Part shown: positions 44,065-56,000 of the stretch, piece by piece
How the letters are laid out: each line of letters starts with the position of its first letter
Position numbering within the stretch: position 1 is the stretch's first letter
Assembly (NCBI GenBank): GCA_944472135.2
Contig: OX235268.1
Coordinates: 6,826,589 to 6,890,588, forward strand
From: Trichobilharzia regenti
Lineage: Eukaryota > Platyhelminthes > Trematoda > Strigeidida > Schistosomatidae
Reading direction: 5' to 3'
Length of the DNA stretch: 64,000 bases
Translations under genes and position numbers: made by a program
Notes under the pieces: generated by a model
Databases searched by the model: none
What the model was told of the DNA's origin: nothing
What the model saw: the letters and a program-made list of their open reading frames with translations, nothing else

Positions 44065-47000
44065 AAAATGTGTGAGAATGATAACATACCATATATGCAA
44101 GATTAAACAGTCAATACCAAAATATGTGGGATCCTATCACCTCCCCCCGTAAAGAGTGTAGGACTTGCTTTTTGGATCTATTTGAAAAGGTTTCGGAGCT
44201 CTTCTTTGTCGAGTTGACCTTTGCGTGGTACTGGATAGAGCGTGATCTGTGTGTCTGACACATAACTGTCCTTTTTCATTCGTACGATAATGCAGCAAGA
44301 ATTTATCCAAAATTTCTTCTGTTGTTCCCTCCCCCTTCGCTTTTGCATAAGCACGCTTAAGGGTGTCGACGAAACGTTCAGTCTGTCCATTCGATTGGGG
44401 ATGATACGGGGGGCTACGAATATGCTGGATGCCAAACAGTTTGCAGCAACCAAGTTTGTCCTGGAAGACAGAAGCGTGCTTTTGACGACGGCGTTGCCAG
44501 AGAGATTGGTCAGATACATCTCCGGGAACAACGTTGTGTGGTGAAGACGAAACATTAGAGCATACTGAATTTAATGGTACATTAAAGATATGGAGCTTGT
44601 CTAACCAGTCAAGACCAAGCAAATTCAAATCATGGTAGTTTGTAACGTAACATACACCATTGAAGTGATGCTCACCAAACTGAACCTGGCAATTTATCTC
44701 ACCCACGAGTTTCAGTATATCTCCAGAGACATTCTTGGCGACATGCTCGGTCGGCAGAATCTGTGGGCAACCAAGTTTGCGCCACGTAGTTCGGGAAATT
44801 ACGGTGATATCTGATGCCGTATCCAACTGAAGACGAATACGTTTGCCGTTAATATCTAGTGTTATGTACTTACGTTTGCTGGCGAACTCGACTTTGGAAG
44901 TTGTATAAATGGTCTGTACTCGCGGAGATTGTTTCGGCTTGAAAGAACTACTTCTGTTCCTCACCGAAGGATTTTTCTGCGGTGTACAGTAACCCTCCTT
45001 ATGTCCAAAACGGTGACAATTACGGCATTTATGCTTCTTGAAAGGACAGAACTTGACAAAATGCCACGAACCACAGTGCCAGCACACTGAAGGAGGTTTA
45101 GCTGAATTTTGAGACTGACGTTCTGTGTGCTTAACGGTGATCGGAGGACTTTTCACTGTGTTAATCGAACCAAATTCAGACGACTGTCGTTTGCACTCCA
45201 CCATAGCAGTATCGTGCTTCAAGTTGATTAAACGTAGGCATTCTGCTGTCACCATTTGTAAAGTCATTTTCGGGTCTTGTTCCACGAGTGACAGAAGTCG
45301 AGTTCGTATGTCAGTATCTTCTGGGTTCTTCAACCCACAAATAAAAATCAAACACTTGAACTGATCTGATGTCATTTCGTGTGGTTTGAACCTTTCACAT
45401 TCCTTGTTCACTTTGCCAGCGTAAGTGACATAATCATCGGAAGGCATTTTTGTCAACTGAAAACATTGATACCGAATATTAAACATGGATGACTGTTCAC
45501 CAAAGATTTGTGATAAAACGGTGACTGTCTCATCGAATGATAACTCACGTGGGTTCTTAGGCAGAATGAAGTTAACATATCTGTTGTGCTCAGCAGTACC
45601 AAGTTTTCTTAGTAACAATCGGACTTTGGCAGCATCATCAAACATGTAGCATTCAATACGGAAGACGTCTTCGTAACGATTGAACCATGCATCAAATACG
45701 AGACCAGATATTGGGTCGTAGTTGAACTCACTAATGGAATTTGAGATGCTTTCATATTTGTCAGAATGAGATGTTGATGGAACTTGAATGGACAGCTTCT
45801 GAGTGAGAGCTTCGATTAATTTTATTTGAGCTGCTTCATTCTGAACTTGCTGCTGCTGCAAGATAGATTTGAGATCGTCCAGAGAGATAGACATTGTAAT
45901 TGGGTTGTAATTAACACAGTCAAAAATGTTATATAGTTGCGCTGAACAGAATAAAAACTGTCGTCGTTTGCTTGCTATAACTGCGATGAATTAAGGTTTG
46001 TTATAACTGCACTGAATTAAGGTAAAACCCCGTCGCCAATTTGTTATAACTGTAGGGAATTCAATGAAGACGTTTTCACCTTGCTCTGTCTGCGCCTGAA
46101 CTAATCTGTCTATCTGCTTGTCGTACCTTCCGATTTAGTAAAGCACGCAAATATCAAAAGACAAAGGCTGGACTGTGACTGTGTATTGAAGTGCAACAAC
46201 GATAAAGAAAGCCATGGTATTTATACATTTTACAACAATATGGACAGCTAACAGCATTTGAAATAATTTATCTTAATAGCCAATAACAAAGTGCGTGAGA
46301 GATGATAATATACCATATGTGCGAGGTTGACAGTCAGTAACAAAATGTGTGAGAATGATAACATACCATATATGCAAGATTAAACAGTCAATACCAAAAT
46401 ATGTGGGATCCTATCACCTCCCCCGTAAAGAGTGTAGGACTTGCTTTTTGGATCTATTTGAAAAGGTTTCGGAGCTCTTCTTTGTCGAGTTGACCTTTGC
46501 GTGGTACTGGATAGAGCGTGATCTGTGTGTCTGACACATAACTGTCCTTTTTCATTCGTACGATAATGCAGCAAGAATTTATCCAAAATTTCTTCTGTTG
46601 TTCCCTCCCCCTTCGCTTTTGCATAAGCACGCTTAAGGGTGTCGACGAAACGTTCAGTCTGTCCATTCGATTGGGGATGATACGGGGGGCTACGAATATG
46701 CTGGATGCCAAACAGTTTGCAGCAACCAAGTTTGTCCTGGAAGACAGAAGCGTGCTTTTGACGACGGCGTTGCCAGAGAGATTGGTCAGATACATCTCCG
46801 GGAACAACGTTGTGTGGTGAAGACGAAACATTAGAGCATACTGAATTTAATGGTACATTAAAGATATGGAGCTTGTCTAACCAGTCAAGACCAAGCAAAT
46901 TCAAATCATGGTAGTTTGTAACGTAACATACACCATTGAAGTGATGCTCACCAAACTGAACCTGGCAATTTATCTCACCCACGAGTTTCAGTATATCTCC

Positions 47001-50000
47001 AGAGACATTCTTGGCGACATGCTCGGTCGGCAGAATCTGTGGGCAACCAAGTTTGCGCCACGTAGTTCGGGAAATTACGGTGATATCTGATGCCGTATCC
47101 AACTGAAGACGAATACGTTTGCCGTTAATATCTAGTGTTATGTACTTACGTTTGCTGGCGAACTCGACTTTGGAAGTTGTATAAATGGTCTGTACTCGCG
47201 GAGATTGTTTCGGCTTGAAAGAACTACTTCTGTTCCTCACCGAAGGATTTTTCTGCGGTGTACAGTAACCCTCCTTATGTCCAAAACGGTGACAATTACG
47301 GCATTTATGCTTCTTGAAAGGACAGAACTTGACAAAATGCCACGAACCACAGTGCCAGCACACTGAAGGAGGTTTAGCTGAATTTTGAGACTGACGTTCT
47401 GTGTGCTTAACGGTGATCGGAGGACTTTTCACTGTGTTAATCGAACCAAATTCAGACGACTGTCGTTTGCACTCCACCATAGCAGTATCGTGCTTCAAGT
47501 TGATTAAACGTAGGCATTCTGCTGTCACCATTTGTAAAGTCATTTTCGGGTCTTGTTCCACGAGTGACAGAAGTCGAGTTCGTATGTCAGTATCTTCTGG
47601 GTTCTTCAACCCACAAATAAAAATCAAACACTTGAACTGATCTGATGTCATTTCGTGTGGTTTGAACCTTTCACATTCCTTGTTCACTTTGCCAGCGTAA
47701 GTGACATAATCATCGGAAGGCATTTTTGTCAACTGAAAACATTGATACCGAATATTAAACATGGATGACTGTTCACCAAAGATTTGTGATAAAACGGTGA
47801 CTGTCTCATCGAATGATAACTCACGTGGGTTCTTAGGCAGAATGAAGTTAACATATCTGTTGTGCTCAGCAGTACCAAGTTTTCTTAGTAACAATCGGAC
47901 TTTGGCAGCATCATCAAACATGTAGCATTCAATACGGAAGACGTCTTCGTAACGATTGAACCATGCATCAAATACGAGACCAGATATTGGGTCGTAGTTG
48001 AACTCACTAATGGAATTTGAGATGCTTTCATATTTGTCAGAATGAGATGTTGATGGAACTTGAATGGACAGCTTCTGAGTGAGAGCTTCGATTAATTTTA
48101 TTTGAGCTGCTTCATTCTGAACTTGCTGCTGCTGCAAGATAGATTTGAGATCGTCCAGAGAGATAGACATTGTAATTGGGTTGTAATTAACACAGTCAAA
48201 AATGTTATATAGTTGCGCTGAACAGAATAAAAACTGTCGTCGTTTGCTTGCTATAACTGCGATGAATTAAGGTTTGTTATAACTGCACTGAATTAAGGTA
48301 AAACCCCGTCGCCAATTTGTTATAACTGTAGGGAATTCAATGAAGACGTTTTCACCTTGCTCTGTCTGCGCCTGAACTAATCTGTCTATCTGCTTGTCGT
48401 ACCTTCCGATTTAGTAAAGCACGCAAATATCAAAAGACAAAGGCTGGACTGTGACTGTGTATTGAAGTGCAACAACGATAAAGAAAGCCATGGTATTTAT
48501 ACATTTTACAACAATATGGACAGCTAACAGCATTTGAAATAATTTATCTTAATAGCCAATAACAAAGTGCGTGAGAGATGATAATATACCATATGTGCGA
48601 GGTTGACAGTCAGTAACAAAATGTGTGAGAATGATAACATACCATATATGCAAGATTAAACAGTCAATACCAAAATATGTGGGATCCTATCACCTCCCCC
48701 GTAAAGAGTGTAGGACTTGCTTTTTGGATCTATTTGAAAAGGTTTCGGAGCTCTTCTTTGTCGAGTTGACCTTTGCGTGGTACTGGATAGAGCGTGATCT
48801 GTGTGTCTGACACATAACTGTCCTTTTTCATTCGTACGATAATGCAGCAAGAATTTATCCAAAATTTCTTCTGTTGTTCCCTCCCCCTTCGCTTTTGCAT
48901 AAGCACGCTTAAGGGTGTCGACGAAACGTTCAGTCTGTCCATTCGATTGGGGATGATACGGGGGGCTACGAATATGCTGGATGCCAAACAGTTTGCAGCA
49001 ACCAAGTTTGTCCTGGAAGACAGAAGCGTGCTTTTGACGACGGCGTTGCCAGAGAGATTGGTCAGATACATCTCCGGGAACAACGTTGTGTGGTGAAGAC
49101 GAAACATTAGAGCATACTGAATTTAATGGTACATTAAAGATATGGAGCTTGTCTAACCAGTCAAGACCAAGCAAATTCAAATCATGGTAGTTTGTAACGT
49201 AACATACACCATTGAAGTGATGCTCACCAAACTGAACCTGGCAATTTATCTCACCCACGAGTTTCAGTATATCTCCAGAGACATTCTTGGCGACATGCTC
49301 GGTCGGCAGAATCTGTGGGCAACCAAGTTTGCGCCACGTAGTTCGGGAAATTACGGTGATATCTGATGCCGTATCCAACTGAAGACGAATACGTTTGCCG
49401 TTAATATCTAGTGTTATGTACTTACGTTTGCTGGCGAACTCGACTTTGGAAGTTGTATAAATGGTCTGTACTCGCGGAGATTGTTTCGGCTTGAAAGAAC
49501 TACTTCTGTTCCTCACCGAAGGATTTTTCTGCGGTGTACAGTAACCCTCCTTATGTCCAAAACGGTGACAATTACGGCATTTATGCTTCTTGAAAGGACA
49601 GAACTTGACAAAATGCCACGAACCACAGTGCCAGCACACTGAAGGAGGTTTAGCTGAATTTTGAGACTGACGTTCTGTGTGCTTAACGGTGATCGGAGGA
49701 CTTTTCACTGTGTTAATCGAACCAAATTCAGACGACTGTCGTTTGCACTCCACCATAGCAGTATCGTGCTTCAAGTTGATTAAACGTAGGCATTCTGCTG
49801 TCACCATTTGTAAAGTCATTTTCGGGTCTTGTTCCACGAGTGACAGAAGTCGAGTTCGTATGTCAGTATCTTCTGGGTTCTTCAACCCACAAATAAAAAT
49901 CAAACACTTGAACTGATCTGATGTCATTTCGTGTGGTTTGAACCTTTCACATTCCTTGTTCACTTTGCCAGCGTAAGTGACATAATCATCGGAAGGCATT

Positions 50001-53000
50001 TTTGTCAACTGAAAACATTGATACCGAATATTAAACATGGATGACTGTTCACCAAAGATTTGTGATAAAACGGTGACTGTCTCATCGAATGATAACTCAC
50101 GTGGGTTCTTAGGCAGAATGAAGTTAACATATCTGTTGTGCTCAGCAGTACCAAGTTTTCTTAGTAACAATCGGACTTTGGCAGCATCATCAAACATGTA
50201 GCATTCAATACGGAAGACGTCTTCGTAACGATTGAACCATGCATCAAATACGAGACCAGATATTGGGTCGTAGTTGAACTCACTAATGGAATTTGAGATG
50301 CTTTCATATTTGTCAGAATGAGATGTTGATGGAACTTGAATGGACAGCTTCTGAGTGAGAGCTTCGATTAATTTTATTTGAGCTGCTTCATTCTGAACTT
50401 GCTGCTGCTGCAAGATAGATTTGAGATCGTCCAGAGAGATAGACATTGTAATTGGGTTGTAATTAACACAGTCAAAAATGTTATATAGTTGCGCTGAACA
50501 GAATAAAAACTGTCGTCGTTTGCTTGCTATAACTGCGATGAATTAAGGTTTGTTATAACTGCACTGAATTAAGGTAAAACCCCGTCGCCAATTTGTTATA
50601 ACTGTAGGGAATTCAATGAAGACGTTTTCACCTTGCTCTGTCTGCGCCTGAACTAATCTGTCTATCTGCTTGTCGTACCTTCCGATTTAGTAAAGCACGC
50701 AAATATCAAAAGACAAAGGCTGGACTGTGACTGTGTATTGAAGTGCAACAACGATAAAGAAAGCCATGGTATTTATACATTTTACAACAATATGGACAGC
50801 TAACAGCATTTGAAATAATTTATCTTAATAGCCAATAACAAAGTGCGTGAGAGATGATAATATACCATATGTGCGAGGTTGACAGTCAGTAACAAAATGT
50901 GTGAGAATGATAACATACCATATATGCAAGATTAAACAGTCAATACCAAAATATGTGGGATCCTATCACCTCCCCCGTAAAGAGTGTAGGACTTGCTTTT
51001 TGGATCTATTTGAAAAGGTTTCGGAGCTCTTCTTTGTCGAGTTGACCTTTGCGTGGTACTGGATAGAGCGTGATCTGTGTGTCTGACACATAACTGTCCT
51101 TTTTCATTCGTACGATAATGCAGCAAGAATTTATCCAAAATTTCTTCTGTTGTTCCCTCCCCCTTCGCTTTTGCATAAGCACGCTTAAGGGTGTCGACGA
51201 AACGTTCAGTCTGTCCATTCGATTGGGGATGATACGGGGGGCTACGAATATGCTGGATGCCAAACAGTTTGCAGCAACCAAGTTTGTCCTGGAAGACAGA
51301 AGCGTGCTTTTGACGACGGCGTTGCCAGAGAGATTGGTCAGATACATCTCCGGGAACAACGTTGTGTGGTGAAGACGAAACATTAGAGCATACTGAATTT
51401 AATGGTACATTAAAGATATGGAGCTTGTCTAACCAGTCAAGACCAAGCAAATTCAAATCATGGTAGTTTGTAACGTAACATACACCATTGAAGTGATGCT
51501 CACCAAACTGAACCTGGCAATTTATCTCACCCACGAGTTTCAGTATATCTCCAGAGACATTCTTGGCGACATGCTCGGTCGGCAGAATCTGTGGGCAACC
51601 AAGTTTGCGCCACGTAGTTCGGGAAATTACGGTGATATCTGATGCCGTATCCAACTGAAGACGAATACGTTTGCCGTTAATATCTAGTGTTATGTACTTA
51701 CGTTTGCTGGCGAACTCGACTTTGGAAGTTGTATAAATGGTCTGTACTCGCGGAGATTGTTTCGGCTTGAAAGAACTACTTCTGTTCCTCACCGAAGGAT
51801 TTTTCTGCGGTGTACAGTAACCCTCCTTATGTCCAAAACGGTGACAATTACGGCATTTATGCTTCTTGAAAGGACAGAACTTGACAAAATGCCACGAACC
51901 ACAGTGCCAGCACACTGAAGGAGGTTTAGCTGAATTTTGAGACTGACGTTCTGTGTGCTTAACGGTGATCGGAGGACTTTTCACTGTGTTAATCGAACCA
52001 AATTCAGACGACTGTCGTTTGCACTCCACCATAGCAGTATCGTGCTTCAAGTTGATTAAACGTAGGCATTCTGCTGTCACCATTTGTAAAGTCATTTTCG
52101 GGTCTTGTTCCACGAGTGACAGAAGTCGAGTTCGTATGTCAGTATCTTCTGGGTTCTTCAACCCACAAATAAAAATCAAACACTTGAACTGATCTGATGT
52201 CATTTCGTGTGGTTTGAACCTTTCACATTCCTTGTTCACTTTGCCAGCGTAAGTGACATAATCATCGGAAGGCATTTTTGTCAACTGAAAACATTGATAC
52301 CGAATATTAAACATGGATGACTGTTCACCAAAGATTTGTGATAAAACGGTGACTGTCTCATCGAATGATAACTCACGTGGGTTCTTAGGCAGAATGAAGT
52401 TAACATATCTGTTGTGCTCAGCAGTACCAAGTTTTCTTAGTAACAATCGGACTTTGGCAGCATCATCAAACATGTAGCATTCAATACGGAAGACGTCTTC
52501 GTAACGATTGAACCATGCATCAAATACGAGACCAGATATTGGGTCGTAGTTGAACTCACTAATGGAATTTGAGATGCTTTCATATTTGTCAGAATGAGAT
52601 GTTGATGGAACTTGAATGGACAGCTTCTGAGTGAGAGCTTCGATTAATTTTATTTGAGCTGCTTCATTCTGAACTTGCTGCTGCTGCAAGATAGATTTGA
52701 GATCGTCCAGAGAGATAGACATTGTAATTGGGTTGTAATTAACACAGTCAAAAATGTTATATAGTTGCGCTGAACAGAATAAAAACTGTCGTCGTTTGCT
52801 TGCTATAACTGCGATGAATTAAGGTTTGTTATAACTGCACTGAATTAAGGTAAAACCCCGTCGCCAATTTGTTATAACTGTAGGGAATTCAATGAAGACG
52901 TTTTCACCTTGCTCTGTCTGCGCCTGAACTAATCTGTCTATCTGCTTGTCGTACCTTCCGATTTAGTAAAGCACGCAAATATCAAAAGACAAAGGCTGGA

Positions 53001-56000
53001 CTGTGACTGTGTATTGAAGTGCAACAACGATAAAGAAAGCCATGGTATTTATACATTTTACAACAATATGGACAGCTAACAGCATTTGAAATAATTTATC
53101 TTAATAGCCAATAACAAAGTGCGTGAGAGATGATAATATACCATATGTGCGAGGTTGACAGTCAGTAACAAAATGTGTGGGAATGATAATATACCATATA
53201 TACAAGATTAGCAGTCACTACCAAAATGTGTGAGAATGATAATATACCATATATACAAGATTAACGGTCACTACCAAAATGTGTGAGAATGATAATATAC
53301 CATATATACAAAATTAGCAGTCAATACCAAAATGTGTGAGAATGATAACATACCATATATGCAAGATTAAACAGTCAATACCAAAATATGTGGGATCCTA
53401 TCACATACAAAAAGCGAAATTAAAAATAATTGTGAAACTAGTCATGATAACATAAATAAGAGAGAATCTAAGGCATCCATTGTTATACCATATAAGGAGG
53501 AGACATCTGAGACCACCCTCCCTACCTAGGATTCTGAATAAAAGAGGAATTAGGGTGTCATCCAAACCTACAAACTCACTCAGATAGGACAAGCTGTGTA
53601 GGTTAAAGGACCCAGTTGACCCAATTAGACGAAATAATAAAATTTACACAATTCGACTATGAGGTCAACTACATAGGTCAAACTAGTAGGTTACGGGTAG
53701 TCAGCTTGTCGGAATATAAGAATGTAGCTAAGATAAGAATGGTTGACCCCGAGAAGATAAGTAATTTAGAAAAAAGCTCAGCAATGCATGTAGTAACACA
53801 CAATAGGATGGTTGGGAGAGGGTTAAAATTCTAAAAAGTAATCTATGTAGGCGGAAGGAGAGATTGATTACCGAATCCTTGTTCATCGGAGTCTACACCA
53901 AACACATGCAATAGGAATGATTCATCACTCATACTTAAAAATACTACTACCAATCAAATCAAGTGATGAAAAATAATGGAATTATATAAACGATGTCAGA
54001 AAGTTGTGTGAGTAGTGTCTTGATATAATCATGAGCAATAAATTGTGCTTGAAACGTGGTCATCAGTAAACATTACTGTATAACACACTGTAAGACTTTA
54101 TCAAAATAAATTTTACCCATAATGTTCTACATACTTATTTTCCTCAGCTCAATAAGTTTTAGCTTAGTTGCCCTCAGTTAGTTCTAATGAGAAGTTTTGA
54201 CCAGCCGATGTAAGGACCAAATAACTTCCGATGATAATGGCTGACAGTTTCACTAAAATCGCTAAAATCCCCGCTGTCAGTATGGTCAGTGAGGTTACCA
54301 CGTAACCAGAAGGTCCTGGTGTTCGATCTCCCAGTAACTAGGACAGAAGAGTTGTCCAGTATTCCCTGGTGGTTTCCAATGGTTCTCTCTCTCTAACTGA
54401 TATCAATCCGTAATCAAACCTCGAATCCCTACAAACTAACTCATAAAAATTAGTTAATCTTTGTTTTTGAGCCAGATGGTCTTCAATCTTTCAGACGTCA
54501 CACTGTCCACTATCCAACTAGAGGCACTATCTCTAGGTTCAAAATTATGCGTAAAACCACCAAGCATTGACAAGCTACGGTGCCAGGTTCAGTTTGAAAA
54601 TCTAATATACCCAACTTACGATCTCACACCCGCATCAGATGAAAACCTACAACAACTCAAAGCATCAATCCTCGACTGTTTTCACCAAACCCAACGGAAG
54701 ATTCATTTTGACTAAGAGGCACTATAAGGAACTGAAAGAACTTATGAAAAACGAAGAGATGATGATATTACGTCCTGATAAAGGCGGAGGAATCGTAATC
54801 ATGAATCGCAGGGACTATATCAGTAAGAAGCTGACTATACTATCCGATGAATGTAAATTTACAAAACCGATCAACCAGAAAAATATAATCCTTGTTTTAC
54901 TGACTACTAATATCTACTATCAGTAGTATGTATAATGCGGTACATGTGATCACCGTTTTTGATCCTGTTTATCAAGCGATGAAGTAGAGCACATATCATA
55001 CACTGATAATTTTTTCACTTCCAATAAGAAATCGCTGTTGTATATTATTTAATTCAATTTGGACTCTCTCGTTGATTGATTGGACCGACTTGCTCAGTCT
55101 CAGGTTGACATGCGCATCCTGGACTCCACTGCTAGTCACTACCCACTACCAATTTACTTCATGTTAATGATATATTGGATGGTTGGAGGCAATCGACCAC
55201 AAGAAGCCTCTCCTGACCTAGGTTTTGTGCTACTTGGCACTCACTCACCAGTCAGCAAGGCGTATCTGCAACTGCCTTGAAGGAACTCATGTCCCACCCC
55301 TCTGAGATTCGAACCCACGTCACCCAGTGCTCGCTGTAGTCAGAGACGTTACCACTGAGTCATTCGGGCTACTTCAGGTTAAATAATCAGACATCACTGT
55401 TGAAGCGTAAGCACAAGGAACCGACCGATATGTCAGTCTGGCATCGAGCACTTCGGCTCAATCAATCAACAGGATAGTTTAAAGAGAGGGGTGGCTTTCG
55501 TGGTAACACTATCACTCGCTGGGAATTACAGGTAAATCCTGTTGATGAGTGCTAAGTTGAAGATCCATCTTCTTCTTTTCACCGTCCACTGAATAGATGG
55601 TTAAAATTATGGACAACAAAATGACCTATTCGAGATGTACAATTTTTAGAGTTGACTTTTCCTACTGCCCCGCGCCTCCTCTCTCCAGAGTGAATGGTTT
55701 CAGTTAGTCCTTTGCCAAACCATAATGGTAGACGTGTAGGGGATATGTCGTGGCAGCCGTTACAACTACTTCGTCAACCTTGTGTGTGGATTAAGCAGTT
55801 GATGCATATGATGCCTGAGAAGCTGAGATGGAGTCCATGAGCCTAAATCGCATGCAGTAAGTAACTGCTGGATCCGTTTCGCATCAGAAACACTACTCCT
55901 ACTTTGGATAAAAACTGCTTTGAGTCTATCATATTGGTGGTCTGCAGGAGCTCTGTCGAATAAAATCACTAATGTTCTCGAGATCCTCTGTGGACAGTGC

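Larger units (their letters stand above)
43672..53403 (-). mobile_element. Tandem array of four internally deleted Ty3/gypsy LTR retrotransposons sharing five LTRs
   Basis: Five direct LTR copies (43672-44139, 45999-46416, 48275-48692, 50551-50968, 52827-53403) alternate with four internal regions of 1858-1859 bp. The period is exactly 2276 bp between units 2, 3 and 4, and their predicted proteins are identical. On the minus strand each LTR starts TGATAGGATCCC and ends ATAACA, and a polypurine tract (GGGGGAGG) sits directly upstream of each 3' LTR. The whole block is flanked once by the 5-bp direct repeat CATAC (43667-43671 and 53404-53408), as expected of one integration. Each unit has one long ORF (Gag, zinc knuckles, protease and an integrase remnant) but no reverse transcriptase or RNase H, so the element is non-autonomous. 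It lies antisense in the last SCAMP intron. Related by pattern to the CsRn1/Kabuki-like gypsy group known from flukes, but I cannot assign a named family. Confidence 0.9.

Noticed and set aside
46454..46831. 125-codon minus-strand frame repeated in every LTR unit
   Set aside because: It overlaps the C-terminal half of the main Gag-protease frame in another phase. I considered a separate integrase ORF, but the integrase motif is in the main frame.
53160..53345. CRISPR-like regularly spaced repeats
   Set aside because: The 53-bp units are contiguous tandem repeats without unique spacers and lie inside an LTR of a eukaryotic retrotransposon.
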